Source: Jeongeupia wiesaeckerbachi
GTDB taxonomy: Bacteria > Pseudomonadota > Gammaproteobacteria > Burkholderiales > Chitinibacteraceae
Length of the DNA stretch: 64,000 nt
Assembly (NCBI RefSeq): GCF_050916355.1
Contig: NZ_CP136946.1
Span: 2,852,001-2,916,000, forward strand
Direction of reading: 5' to 3'
The position numbers and the translations under genes are program-made. Below, in pieces: positions 46,488-55,688 of this stretch. A model generated the notes under the pieces. The model saw only the letters and a list, made by a program, of their open reading frames with translations, did no database searches and was not told the origin of the DNA. The first letter of the stretch is position 1. Each line of letters begins with the position of its first letter.

Positions 46488-46610
46488 ATGCACAACGCCC
46501 AGCCGACGAAACAAACTGCCGCCATGACCTTGACCCTGCTCAAGTTCAACGCGCCATTGATCGCCTGCGTCTTGCTGCTGTTGCTGCACGCCTCGGGCTT
46601 GCTTGGCTGA
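46488..46610 (+). CDS. Small single-span membrane peptide, 40 aa
   Basis: Sequence begins MHNAQPTKQTAAMTLTLLK and then has a hydrophobic stretch APLIACVLLLLLHASGLLG to the end. AAGGAG sits 7 bases before the ATG, an ideal ribosome binding site. The N-terminus is polar/basic, the C-terminus is the membrane span, so it is likely a tail-anchored type peptide. A hairpin with arms CCAGGCCC/GGGCCTGG (46627-46647) follows. Function unknown. Confidence 0.65.
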   Translation: MHNAQPTKQTAAMTLTLLKFNAPLIACVLLLLLHASGLLG

Positions 46611-46890
46611 TCAGCCGCTTACCTGTCCAGGCCCTGTTCGGGCCTGGCCTCCCCGCTTTACCCCGCTTCCGAGCCGTACTCCTTTCCGGCACCGATCCGC
46701 ATCGGTCCACTCCTTTCTATTTCCTGCGTTGACGTACTCCCGCGCCGCTGCATGCCTCTGACAGTCGCTGCGCGAGTAAACGCACATCCGTAGCTCCCGC
46801 ACTTTCCCCGATGCATTCATTCCCCGAACACCGGGCCGGATCGCCTGGCGGCGGCGCCAATGCGCGCCGTGTTGGCTGGCCCGAACTGGC

Positions 46891-47034
46891 GGCGAGGGAG
46901 ATGGCGAGGGAGATGGCGAGGGAGATGGCGAGGGAGATGGCGAGGGAGATGGCGAGGGAGATGGCGAGGGAGATGGCGAGGGAGATGGCGAGGGAGATGG
47001 CGAGGGAGATGGCGAGGGAGATGGCGAGGGAGAT
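46891..47034. repeat. Tandem repeat: 12 exact copies of a 12-bp unit
   Basis: The unit GGCGAGGGAGAT is repeated twelve times without any change (144 bp), a purine-rich strand. Because the unit is a multiple of three, all six frames stay open (Met-Ala-Arg-Glu on plus, Ser-Pro on minus). I do not regard either frame as a gene. Perfect identity means recent expansion, so copy number probably varies between strains. Confidence 0.95.
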
Positions 47035-48128
47035 TTATTGCGTTTTTCCAATTCGGTGAATTATTTCGTTGTCTGTAAATTTACTAAATCAGTCATTTAA
47101 ATGAGGTTGTGTTGGAAGATTTGTTTGATATATCTTTCATGCTTGTCGCGTGTCGACGTGGCTCACCCCAAAGCTTGATCGCCCGATTGTAGGGCGATTG
47201 ACAGGTAGTCAAGTGCTGGAAGGGGCGAAATCCATGCGGGGTGGTTGGCCCCATTGCCTCGGGAGACAGATATGGCGTCATTGATATTGCTGGCATTGGG
47301 TGGTGCATTCGGTATCGCCCGTCTTGCCAGTGTCGACGAGGTCGCCGGCAACGCGGCACAGGCCAACAAGCGTTGGCCAATATGACGGCTTTCAATCTGC
47401 AGCAGTACTGCATCGGTGACTTGTCTGAATCGCCGGAAGACGGCAATCAATTCTGGCTTGACACCCTGGGGACACGGTTTTTTTGGCGAAGCAGGCCGCG
47501 AGAAAGTCAATGTGGCGGCATTGCGGCCATTTGTGTTCTAACAATTTGGCGGTGGCGCCTGTCTGCGCGCGACGCTGAACTGAACCTATAACTCGTGCAT
47601 GGCAATGACAGCGTGCGACTGGGTGTCGGCCTTGGTCAGATTTTTCCTCGGCCTCGATAGGCAGTTTTTGGGCTGATTTTGCTCCCGGCAAGCAAGCAAT
47701 ATTATTGCTTGCTAACTTTGATTGAAAACAATCTTTTCCAAATTCAGACCCTGTTCACGGGGTCCTTCGCAAAAACTGCCACCACTCAAACTCATTAGGT
47801 TGTAATAATCAACTAAATCGTGGTTCGACCTTAGGACCGAAGAGGCAAGTGCTGACTGCGGTGGGCAGTGCGACCGTTGTGTTGGATTCCCCGTCTGGAG
47901 AAAGCTGAAGCGCGGGTACGGGCGTGTCTGAAAGCCGCTACAGGCTGCAGCAGGACGCCCGGATTACGCCTTCAGCTTGTGGAGTGCAGCGAGATCGACC
48001 TGATGTCCGGGCCTTTTGCTTTACAATCAGCATCAATTTTGAATTGCATTGCCGAGTGTTGACGCAGTTCTTGAACTACCACCTGACACATCATTAATCG
48101 TATGGCTATCTCTTGGAGTGCCGAATCA
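47035..48128. other. AT-richer intergenic stretch, about 1.1 kb, no secure gene
   Basis: No recognised protein. Two tiny overlapping plus-strand frames exist: 47272-47385 (37 codons, starts MASLILLALGGAFGIARL after GGGAGA) and 47382-47591 (69 codons, ATGA overlap); they may be remnants of a secreted-protein gene. A hairpin AGCAAGCAAT-ATT-ATTGCTTGCT lies at 47691-47713, and arms AAGCTGAAG/CTTCAGCTT at 47902-47910 and 47970-47978 could fold in the alkyl-sulfatase leader. TACAAT at 48022-48027 is a possible -10 for that gene. Confidence 0.5.
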
Positions 48129-50144
48129 ATGAAGACGAAACAACTGATCGCTTATCCGTTGCTGTGCTCGCTGTTTGTTATGTCGCAGGCCGCGATGGCT
48201 GCTGGCTATGATTTCAACAGCACTCAGAAAGATGCGTCCTCGTATACCAAGAAGGCCAATGAGCAAGTCTACAAAGAGCTGGACTTCAGCAACAAGACCG
48301 CCTTTGCCGACGCCGACCACGGTTTCATTGCCCCGCTGCTGAATAACGGCAATATCGACGGCGTATTCAGCGCGACTGCGATGAACTATATGCAGGGCAA
48401 AGAGGCGCCAGCTTCGGTCAACCCCAGCCTTTGGCGCCATGCCCAACTGGTGAACCGTGGCGGCCTGTACAAGGTCAGCGACCACATCTATCAGGTGCGT
48501 GGCCAGGATCTGTCGAACCTGACCATCATCGAGACCGACAAGGGCATGGTGTTCTTTGATGTCGAGTACTCGGGCAAAGCGCTCAAGGCATCGATCGAGC
48601 TGTACGAAAAGCATCGCGGCAAGCGTGAACTGAAGGGCGTGATCATTTCGCACAGCCATGCCGACCACTTCGGCGGTTTCGGCGGCATTTATGCCGCAGG
48701 CCTGGCGACGCCGGAGGACGTCAAGAGTGGCAAGCTGCCGGTGTATGCGCCGGAAGGCTTTGTCGAAGAAGCCGTGAGTGAAAACGTGATGGGCGGCAAC
48801 ATCATGAATCGCCGTGCCGGCTACCAGTACGGCAACGTGCTCAAGATCAACGAGAAGGGCATCGTGACCGGCTCGCTCGGCCCGGCGCTGGCGAACGACG
48901 AGTCGACGCTGCCGATCCCGAACAAATACATCACCAAGGATGGCGAGACCGTCAAGATCGACGGCGTCGACTTCGTGTTCTATCTGGTGCCGCACACCGA
49001 AGCGCCAGCCGAAATGGTCATGTTCATTCCGAAGTGGAATGCGCTGTCGATGGCCGAGGACGTGAACCACCTGCAGCACAATATCTACACCTTGCGTGGT
49101 GCCCAGATCCGCGACTCGGCCGCGTGGGCCAAGTACATCAACCAGGCGCTGGGCCGCTGGGGCGACAAGGTCGAAGTGCAGTTCGGCCCGCACACCTGGC
49201 CGGTCTGGGGTAACAAGAACGTGGTCGAGTACCTGAAGGATCAACGTGACCTGTACCAGTCGCTGTTCGATACCACGATGCGCTACGCCAACTACGGCTA
49301 TGGCCCGGACGAGATCGCCGAACATGCCCAGCTGCCGAAGGCTGTGCTCAACAAGTGGGACAACCGCCCGTACTACGGCAACCTGAAGAACAACCTGAAG
49401 TCGACCTATATCCGCAACCTCGGCTGGTATGACGGCAACGCCGCCAAGCTGGCGACTTACCCGGATGCAGAGCGTGGCAAGCGTTATGTCGAGGCCTTCG
49501 GTGGCGAGCAGAAGGTGCTGGATGCCGCGCTCAAGAGCTTCAACAAGGGCGATTACCGCTTCACGACCGAGCTGCTGAACAACATCGTCGCTTCGAATCC
49601 GAAGAACCAGAAGGCCGTGCTGCTGATGGCCGACGCGCTGGAGCAGCTGGGTTATCAGGACGAAACTGCGCTGAACCGCAACTGGTACCTTGCCGGTGCG
49701 CAGGAGTTGCGTGCGGGCGGCAACGTGCCGAACGGTCTGGCGACCTCGTCGCCGGAGGTGATCGCAGGGCTGCCGGGTGACAGCCTGATGCCTTACCTCG
49801 GCATGGTCATCGATCAGGTCAAGGCCGAGAAGGTGGGCAATCACCTGATCAACCTGAGCCTGAAGGGCGACAAGCAGTACGCCGTGGACCTGCACAACGG
49901 TGTGTTCAATACCCTGGGCGAGTTCCAGGCCAAGAATGCCGACGTGTCGCTTGAGATCGCCAAACCGGATCTGCTGGCCTTCCTCGCTGGCAAGACCTCC
50001 TTGGACGATCTGGTCAAGGCAGGCAAGGCCAAGGTGAGCGGTAACGCGAAGGCGCTCGACAAGCTGCCGGGTCTGTTCGATCTGAACATCAAGAACAACA
50101 TGAACCTCGTCCTGCCGCTGCAAGCGGAAAATCAGATCAAGTAA
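48129..50144 (+). CDS. Alkyl/aryl-sulfatase (SdsA1/BDS1 family)
   Basis: 671 residues. Signal peptide MKTKQLIAYPLLCSLFVMSQ then AAMA before the mature start; periplasmic. The metallo-beta-lactamase domain carries the zinc motif ISHSHADHFGG, with MAEDVNHLQHN supplying further ligands. Then comes the alkyl-sulfatase dimerisation domain (about 390-530) and a C-terminal SCP2-like lipid-binding domain (about 540-671). Family members hydrolyse SDS and other primary alkyl sulfates, releasing sulfate and alcohol. The ATG at 48129 gives a clean signal peptide; an upstream ATG at 48102 is less likely. GGAG lies 11 bases upstream. Confidence 0.94.
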   Translation: MKTKQLIAYPLLCSLFVMSQAAMAAGYDFNSTQKDASSYTKKANEQVYKELDFSNKTAFADADHGFIAPLLNNGNIDGVFSATAMNYMQGKEAPASVNPSLWRHAQLVNRGGLYKVSDHIYQVRGQDLSNLTIIETDKGMVFFDVEYSGKALKASIELYEKHRGKRELKGVIISHSHADHFGGFGGIYAAGLATPEDVKSGKLPVYAPEGFVEEAVSENVMGGNIMNRRAGYQYGNVLKINEKGIVTGSLGPALANDESTLPIPNKYITKDGETVKIDGVDFVFYLVPHTEAPAEMVMFIPKWNALSMAEDVNHLQHNIYTLRGAQIRDSAAWAKYINQALGRWGDKVEVQFGPHTWPVWGNKNVVEYLKDQRDLYQSLFDTTMRYANYGYGPDEIAEHAQLPKAVLNKWDNRPYYGNLKNNLKSTYIRNLGWYDGNAAKLATYPDAERGKRYVEAFGGEQKVLDAALKSFNKGDYRFTTELLNNIVASNPKNQKAVLLMADALEQLGYQDETALNRNWYLAGAQELRAGGNVPNGLATSSPEVIAGLPGDSLMPYLGMVIDQVKAEKVGNHLINLSLKGDKQYAVDLHNGVFNTLGEFQAKNADVSLEIAKPDLLAFLAGKTSLDDLVKAGKAKVSGNAKALDKLPGLFDLNIKNNMNLVLPLQAENQIK

Positions 50145-50214
50145 TCTGCCTGGCCGTGACGGCACCGCTGTGGTGCTGTCACAGCTGGCTTGGAATAAGC
50201 TGCGCAATGCAGAG

Positions 50215-50237
50215 ACCCCGCTTCGGCGGGGTTTTTT
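50215..50237 (+). terminator. Terminator of the alkyl-sulfatase gene
   Basis: ACCCCGC-TTCG-GCGGGGTTTTTT, strong stem plus T-run 70 bases after the stop. Confidence 0.9.
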
Positions 50238-50495
50238 CCTGGCCGTTAGCGTGATTTCCGATTCGGCTTCAACCGCCGGCGGCGTGAACCCGGGGCTGCC
50301 GGGGCGATATGAGTTCGGCCGGCGTCGGTGTGGGGTTGGTGGCGGACGATGGCGCGCGTTTCATCGCTGAGATTGGCGCGGGCCGGATCGTGCGCGTGAA
50401 CGTGGCCGGAAATCGCGTGATAATCTACTGATTCATTCGGGTGCCGCGAAATGGCTGTGCCGAGCGTTATGCCGGTTTAATACGTTGATTTCAAA
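50238..50495. other. Intergenic region before the EEP gene
   Basis: Contains a 40-codon plus-strand frame at 50309-50431 (starts MSSAGVGVGLVADDGARF) with coding-like composition but no clear ribosome binding site; it could be a gene remnant. Otherwise nothing recognisable. The promoter for the EEP-clsB pair should lie near its end. Confidence 0.35.
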
Positions 50496-51248
50496 TTGAA
50501 TAAGCTAAGGGTTGCCAGCTACAACATCCACAAGGGATTGTCGGTGTTCAACCGTCGGCTGGTTGTGCACGAGGTGCGCCATGCGCTGAAGAAGCTGTCG
50601 CCGGACCTTGTTTTCCTGCAGGAAGTGCAGGGCGAGCATCGCTCGCACGCGCACCGCTTCGATACCTGGCCGGGCGAGGCGCAACATCTGTATCTGGCGG
50701 GCGAGGGGCTTGCCGCAGCCTACGGGCGCAATGCCAACTATCAGCATGGCCATCATGGCAATGCGCTGCTATCGCGCTTTCCGATCCGCAATTCCTACAA
50801 CCATGACCTGACGCTGCACCGCTTCGAGCAGCGCGGGCTGCTGCATTGTCAGCTCGACCTGCCGGGCTGGAATCAGCCGCTGCATGCGCTGTGCGTGCAT
50901 CTGAATCTGCTGGGGCACGACCGTCGCCGGCAACTGGCCATGCTGGTGGATGTCATCGGCAGGCGCATCCCCAAAAACGCACCACTGGTGCTGGCCGGCG
51001 ATTTCAATGACTGGCGTCGTGAGTCGACACGGTTGCTGGGGCATGAGCTGGGCGTCGTCGAGGCGTTCGAATCGCTGCACGGCCATTCGGCGCGCAGCTT
51101 TCCGGCACGCTTGCCCTTGCTGTCGCTCGATCGAGTCTATGTCCGTGGTTTCCAGATCGAAGTGGCTGATGTGCTGAGTGGCGCGCCGTGGTCGGCTTTG
51201 TCGGATCACGCGCCGCTGTATACCGTTTTGCATCGAGGGCAGGTATGA
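50496..51248 (+). CDS. Endonuclease/exonuclease/phosphatase family protein (YbhP-like)
   Basis: 250 residues. EEP-fold motifs: RVASYNIHKG, FLQEVQGE, HLNLLGHDRR, VLAGDFNDWR and the late SDHAPLY, so metal and catalytic residues are intact. The true substrate (nucleic acid or phospholipid/phosphoester) is not known. The frame begins with TTG at 50496 and has no clear Shine-Dalgarno; it must start close to here because RVASYNIHKG is the first strand of the fold. ATGA overlap with clsB mirrors the ybhP-clsB pair of E. coli. Confidence 0.88.
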   Translation: MNKLRVASYNIHKGLSVFNRRLVVHEVRHALKKLSPDLVFLQEVQGEHRSHAHRFDTWPGEAQHLYLAGEGLAAAYGRNANYQHGHHGNALLSRFPIRNSYNHDLTLHRFEQRGLLHCQLDLPGWNQPLHALCVHLNLLGHDRRRQLAMLVDVIGRRIPKNAPLVLAGDFNDWRRESTRLLGHELGVVEAFESLHGHSARSFPARLPLLSLDRVYVRGFQIEVADVLSGAPWSALSDHAPLYTVLHRGQV

Positions 51249-52408
51249 CGGGTTTTGTCCGTGGCAATCATCTGACCCTGTTGTTCAACGGCGCGGACTT
51301 TTTCCCCGCGCTGATTACCGCCATCGATACGGCGCAATACGAAATCTATCTGGAAAGCTACCTGTTCGAGCTCGACGTCGTCGGCACAGCCGTGGCCGAA
51401 GCGCTGATGCGCGCCGCCAGTCGAGGGGTGCAGACTTCGCTGCAGGTCGACGGTTTCGGCGCGCGGCACTTTCCGCTCGAGTGGCGGGAGAGGTTGGCGG
51501 CGGCAGGCGTGCGGCAACTGTTCTTCCGGCCCGAGGTTGCACCATTTTCGCTCGACCGGCAGCGCTTGCGCCGCTTGCACCGCAAGCTGGCGGTGATCGA
51601 CGGCCGGGTCGGTTTTATCGGCGGCATCAACATTCTCAGCGATGTCGATTCGGCCGAGCTGGCGCCGCGCTACGATTATGCGGTCCGCGTGCAGGGGCCG
51701 CTGGTGGCGCAGATGCGTGAGGCAAGCAATCGTTTGTGGCGGCACACCGCGTGGGTGCAGCTGGTGCCGGAATGGGCCAAAACCCGTCCGCCTCAGCCGC
51801 CGCCGATGCGCGCGGGCAGGAGCCTCGCCAAGCTGGTGATTCGCGACAACTTCCGCAACCGCCATGCGATCGAGCAGGAATACTTGCGGGCGATCGAGAC
51901 CGCGCGCTCGGAAATCGTTATCGCCAATGCCTACTTCCTGCCCGGTTATCGTTTTCGGCATGCGTTGCTGCGTGCCGCCGAACGTGGCGTCAATGTCGTG
52001 CTGCTGCTGCAAGGCCGGGTCGATCACGCCTTGCTGCACTATGCCAGCCGCGGCTTCTACCGCAGCTTCCTCAAGGCCGGTGTCGATATCTATGAATACC
52101 GCGAGGGCTTCATGCATGCCAAGGTTGCGGTCATCGATCGCTATTGGGCGACCGTCGGGTCGAGCAATATCGACCCGTTCAGCCTGCTGCTGGCGCGAGA
52201 AGCCAATATCATCGTTCGTGATCACGGTCTGGCCACGGCGCTGCGTGACGATCTGCATGCCAGGCTGGAAACCGATTCGGTGCCGATCTTGCTGGCCGAC
52301 CTGAGGCGTGGGCGTTGGCTGTTCCGCATCCTGCCGTGGATCTCGCACGGTATCGTCCGGGTGCTGATGGCGATCAGTGGCTATGGCGGCCGGCGCTATC
52401 TGGAGTAG
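51245..52408 (+). CDS. clsB: Cardiolipin synthase B (phospholipase D family)
   Basis: 387 residues. Two HKD motifs: HRKLAVIDGRVGFIGG near residue 117 and HAKVAVIDRYWATVGSSNID near 295. The N-terminus GNHLTLLFNGADFFPALITA is typical of ClsB. It condenses two phosphatidylglycerols, or PG and PE, to cardiolipin at the inner membrane. The ATG at 51245 overlaps the EEP stop by 4 bases. Confidence 0.95.
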   Translation: MTGFVRGNHLTLLFNGADFFPALITAIDTAQYEIYLESYLFELDVVGTAVAEALMRAASRGVQTSLQVDGFGARHFPLEWRERLAAAGVRQLFFRPEVAPFSLDRQRLRRLHRKLAVIDGRVGFIGGINILSDVDSAELAPRYDYAVRVQGPLVAQMREASNRLWRHTAWVQLVPEWAKTRPPQPPPMRAGRSLAKLVIRDNFRNRHAIEQEYLRAIETARSEIVIANAYFLPGYRFRHALLRAAERGVNVVLLLQGRVDHALLHYASRGFYRSFLKAGVDIYEYREGFMHAKVAVIDRYWATVGSSNIDPFSLLLAREANIIVRDHGLATALRDDLHARLETDSVPILLADLRRGRWLFRILPWISHGIVRVLMAISGYGGRRYLE

Positions 52409-52430
52409 CGCTTCGGCGGCGCACTGATAA

Positions 52431-52455
52431 AAAAACGGGGCTGAGCGCCCCGTTT
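52431..52455. terminator. Bidirectional terminator between clsB and trmJ
   Basis: Arms AAACGGGGC and GCCCCGTTT, loop TGAGC; a run of A on the plus strand gives a T-run for trmJ, while the clsB side has only three T. Confidence 0.85.
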
Positions 52456-52459
52456 GCCA

Positions 52460-53272
52460 TTACTTGTCCGCCGGATCGTCCGGGTGCTGCTTGCGGTCGA
52501 ATTCCAGCGTGGCGCGCAGAATGCCGCGCAGGATGTCGACTTCCTCCTGCTCCAGCCCGATACGCTGGTACATGCGCCGCAACCGGGGCATCAGCCGCTT
52601 CGGTGCCTTGGGACGCAGGAAGCCGATCGTTGTCAGCGTTTCTTCGAGGTGCGTATAGAACAGCTCGATGTACTCGTGGCTGGCCAGATTGCGCTGTTCC
52701 TCAAGGTAACTCACGTCGTCGAGCAGTGTGGCGCGCAGCTCGTAGCAAAGCACCTGCACAGCTTGCGCCAGGTTCAGGCTCGAGTAGTCCGGATTGGTCG
52801 GGATGGTGACCCGGCGGTTGCATAACTGGACTTCGTCGATGGTCAGGCCGCTCATTTCGGTGCCGAACACCAGTGCGATCTCGCCGCCCTGGCGGGCTTC
52901 GGCAATCAGCTCGGGGGCGAGTTGTCGCGGCGTCTGCAGCGGCTGGGCCAATTCGCGGCGGCGGGCGGTCATCGCCACCTGCATCGTCGTGCCGGCGAGT
53001 GCCTCGGCCATCGAGCCGACCACGATGGCGTTGTCGAGCAGGTCGTGCGCATTCGACGCCAGCGACACGGCGACCTCGGACGGAAACTCCTTGGGATTGA
53101 CGAGATACAGTCGCGTCAGACCCATGGTTTTCATCGCCCGGGCGGCCGAGCCGATATTGCCCGGGTGCGAAGTGTGCGACAGGATGACGCGAAAGTGCGC
53201 AAGCTGTTGATTGGCTTCGAGGTTGGCGGCCTGGGCCGGATTCGGGGTATTGCCGGAGGTATTGGGATTCAT
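52460..53272 (-). CDS. trmJ: tRNA (cytidine/uridine-2'-O-)-methyltransferase TrmJ
   Basis: 270 residues. SPOUT fold with FRVILSHTSHPGNIGSAARA (conserved Asn-Ile-Gly and Arg), LVFGTEMSGLTIDEV and the knot-forming SSLNLAQAVQVLCYELR. TrmJ methylates the ribose of residue 32 in several tRNAs. The first 20 residues are Asn/Ala-rich and probably unstructured; the ATG at 53272 is preferred over upstream codons. Divergent from suhB, as seen in many Neisseriales and Burkholderiales. Confidence 0.94.
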   Translation of the reverse strand: MNPNTSGNTPNPAQAANLEANQQLAHFRVILSHTSHPGNIGSAARAMKTMGLTRLYLVNPKEFPSEVAVSLASNAHDLLDNAIVVGSMAEALAGTTMQVAMTARRRELAQPLQTPRQLAPELIAEARQGGEIALVFGTEMSGLTIDEVQLCNRRVTIPTNPDYSSLNLAQAVQVLCYELRATLLDDVSYLEEQRNLASHEYIELFYTHLEETLTTIGFLRPKAPKRLMPRLRRMYQRIGLEQEEVDILRGILRATLEFDRKQHPDDPADK

Positions 53273-53425
53273 CGCTGTTACGGTTACAATGGGGACCGAT
53301 TTTCGATCTTTACAAGGCGGATCCGGCGCGCGCGCCAGATCGCAGACAATTTGCATCGCGTTGCATGACCGAGTCTGTCGGTCCGCGTTCCCGTTGATCC
53401 GCTTTGACCGCTACAGGAACCCGCA

Positions 53426-54208
53426 ATGCATCCGATGCTCAACACGGCCGTTCGTGCCGCCCGTCGCGCCGCCTCTGTCATCCAGCGCGCGTCGAACAAC
53501 CTCGACCTGCTCACCCCGGAAAAGAAAGGCCACAACGATTTCGTCTCCGAAGTCGATCGTGCCGCCGAACAGGCCATTATCGAGACCATCCTCGAGGCCT
53601 ACCCGACGCACGCGATCATCGCCGAAGAATCCGGTGCGCGCGGCAACTCGGAATACGTGTGGATCATCGATCCGCTCGATGGTACCACCAACTTCCTGCA
53701 CGGTTTCCCGCAATACGCGGTGTCGATTGCACTGGAACATCGCGGTGTGATCACCCAGGCCGTCGTCTACGATCCGAACCGCAACGATCTGTTCACCGCG
53801 ACGCGCGGCGTCGGTGCCTTCCTGAACGATCGCCGTATTCGCGTCTCCAAGGTGCGCGATCTGTCCGACGCGCTGATCGGTACCGGTTTCCCGTACACCA
53901 AGTTCGACAACCTCGATGCCTATATGGCCATCTTCCGCGAAATGGCGCAAAAGGCTGCCGGCGTGCGCCGCCCGGGTGCTGCCGCGCTGGATCTGGCCTA
54001 CGTCGCTTGCGGTCGCTTTGACGGTTTCTTCGAGTTCGACCTGAAGCTCGTCGACATCGCAGCCGGCACGCTGCTGGTGCAAGAGGCCGGTGGTCTGGTG
54101 ACCGACTTTGCCGGTGAAGAGAAATTCCTCGAATCCGGTGACGTGCTCTGCGGCACACCGCGCGTGTTCGGTCAGATGCTGCAAATGATCAAGCAGCACA
54201 ATATCTAA
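53426..54208 (+). CDS. suhB: Inositol-1-monophosphatase family protein SuhB
   Basis: 260 residues. Metal motifs: FVSEVDRAAEQ, IIAEESGARG (Glu), WIIDPLDGTTNFLHGFP (DPxDGT) and GAAALDLAYVACGRFDGFFE (second Asp). Besides inositol phosphate hydrolysis, SuhB in E. coli is part of the rRNA antitermination complex; this may matter because rrn lies 4 kb downstream. AGGA precedes the ATG. Confidence 0.96.
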   Translation: MHPMLNTAVRAARRAASVIQRASNNLDLLTPEKKGHNDFVSEVDRAAEQAIIETILEAYPTHAIIAEESGARGNSEYVWIIDPLDGTTNFLHGFPQYAVSIALEHRGVITQAVVYDPNRNDLFTATRGVGAFLNDRRIRVSKVRDLSDALIGTGFPYTKFDNLDAYMAIFREMAQKAAGVRRPGAAALDLAYVACGRFDGFFEFDLKLVDIAAGTLLVQEAGGLVTDFAGEEKFLESGDVLCGTPRVFGQMLQMIKQHNI

Positions 54209-54211
54209 GTA

Positions 54212-54646
54212 ATGAATCAAGCCGAGCGCCAGCGACTCGACGCCGCCTATCGTGCCACGCGCTATGTGGTGCCGGCGCTGGGGCTCAGCTTGCGCATCGG
54301 CCTGCATCACCCCGATCTCGACGCCGTGCTGCTGCAGCACGGCGTTGTTGCGTGGGCTTTCGTCTCGGCGGCGAATCCGCGCTCCGTGGCGCTGTGCGAG
54401 TACGAAAATCGTGCGCGGCACCAGAATTTGCTGGATCTGCTGCGTCACCGCGGCCTGGTTTGCTTCGAAGGTGCGGGCGAACCGCTGCAGCCCGGCTGGG
54501 CGCCTGAGCCGTCGGCGTTGGTGCTCGGCGTGTCGCAGGCCGGCGCGCTCCGGCTGGGGCGTGATTTTGATCAGCATGCCGTGGTCCAAGGCGCGTTGAA
54601 TGGCCCGGCAACGCTGTGCTGGTGCGACGATTCTTCGCTAGTTTGA
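54212..54646 (+). CDS. DUF3293 domain-containing protein
   Basis: 144 residues, no signal or membrane segment. AFVSAANPRSVALCEYENRARHQNL and FDQHAVVQGALNGPATLCWC are marks of the DUF3293 family, function unknown. Starts 3 bases after suhB, so co-transcribed with it. No good ribosome binding site is visible; coupling to suhB translation is likely. Confidence 0.85.
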   Translation: MNQAERQRLDAAYRATRYVVPALGLSLRIGLHHPDLDAVLLQHGVVAWAFVSAANPRSVALCEYENRARHQNLLDLLRHRGLVCFEGAGEPLQPGWAPEPSALVLGVSQAGALRLGRDFDQHAVVQGALNGPATLCWCDDSSLV

Positions 54647-54752
54647 TTCGACGTTTTTCCTTCCGTGCACTATTGAGCAGTATCAAGGCCGTTGTCGTCG
54701 CAGTCGGGCGAGGGCGGGGATATTGTTGCGCCTTCGTTCCGGGGTGGACGTC

Positions 54753-55688
54753 ATGCGTGCACCGTTGTGCTTCACCTTGCTGCTGGCCGCGTGTGGTGGC
54801 CCGACGCCCGATGTCTTTCAGGGCTACGTCGAAGGCGAGTTTGTCCAGCTTGCCGCTTCGCAGTCGGGGCGGCTGGATCGACTGATGGTGCGGCGTGGTC
54901 AGGTGCTGACGCGTGATGCCGCGCTGTTCGTGCTCGACGCCGTCGACGAAAGGGCGGCGCAGCAGCAGGCGCAACGCCAGCTCGATGCTGCTACCGCACA
55001 GCTTGCCGATCTGCAGACCGGCAAGCGACCCCAGGAAATTGACGTGATCCGGGCGCAGCTTGAGCAGGCGATGGCACAGGCGCGCAAGTCCAGTTTGCAG
55101 CTGGCGCGGGATGAGGCTCAACTCCGTAGCGGTTTTGTCTCGCAGGCAAGGTTCGACGAAAGCCGGGCGCAGTTCGAAGCGGATGCGGCGCGCGTGCTGG
55201 AATTGCAGCGTCAGCTCGACGTGGCCCGTCTGCCGGGCCGGGATGCGCAGATCAAGGCGCAGGCGGCGCAAGTCGAGGCGGCCAGGGCCGCGCTGGCACA
55301 GGCCGATTGGCGACTGGCGCAGAAGTCGGTACGGGCGCCGGTGGCCGGGCTGGTCTTCGATACGATATATCGCGAGGGCGAGTGGGTGCCTGCCGGCAGC
55401 CCGGTGGTGCGGATGCTGCCGCCCGGGAATATCAAGATCCGGTTTTTTGTTCCCGAGCCGCGGCTTGGCGCGATCCGGGTCGGCCAGCGGTTGCGTCTGA
55501 GTTGCGATGGCTGCGCGAAACCGCTCGTGGCAACGGTGAACTACGTATCGCCACATGCCGAATACACGCCACCGATTATTTTCAGCAATGAAACACGCGC
55601 CAAATTGGTGTTCATGATTGAGGCGTATCCCGAGCCTGCGAATGCAGCCGCGCTGCATCCGGGGCAGCCGGTTACGGTGGCGTTGTGA
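54753..55688 (+). CDS. HlyD-family membrane fusion lipoprotein of an ABC exporter
   Basis: 311 residues. Short signal with lipobox LLAAC, so probably a lipoprotein. Then a biotinyl-lipoyl part (VQLAASQSGRLDRLMVRRGQ), a long alpha-helical hairpin (about 70-180, rich in Ala, Gln, Arg, Leu) and a beta-barrel domain (VRAPVAGLVFDTIYREGEWV and PGNIKIRFFVPEPRLG). YbhG/EmrA-like periplasmic adaptor. First gene of a three-gene operon with ATPase and permease overlapping by 4 bases each. Confidence 0.9.
   Translation: MRAPLCFTLLLAACGGPTPDVFQGYVEGEFVQLAASQSGRLDRLMVRRGQVLTRDAALFVLDAVDERAAQQQAQRQLDAATAQLADLQTGKRPQEIDVIRAQLEQAMAQARKSSLQLARDEAQLRSGFVSQARFDESRAQFEADAARVLELQRQLDVARLPGRDAQIKAQAAQVEAARAALAQADWRLAQKSVRAPVAGLVFDTIYREGEWVPAGSPVVRMLPPGNIKIRFFVPEPRLGAIRVGQRLRLSCDGCAKPLVATVNYVSPHAEYTPPIIFSNETRAKLVFMIEAYPEPANAAALHPGQPVTVAL

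Noticed and set aside
46891..47034. CRISPR array
   Set aside because: Units are contiguous 12-bp copies with no spacers, so it is a simple tandem repeat.
46611..47051. Minus-strand frame with a Ser-Pro repeat, and plus-strand frame 46811-47059 with a Met-Ala-Arg-Glu repeat
   Set aside because: Both arise because the 12-bp repeat keeps every frame open; neither has a good ribosome binding site or recognisable flanking sequence.
48126..50207. 693-codon frame antisense to the alkyl-sulfatase gene
   Set aside because: Same codon-bias effect; the sense strand carries signal peptide and zinc motifs.
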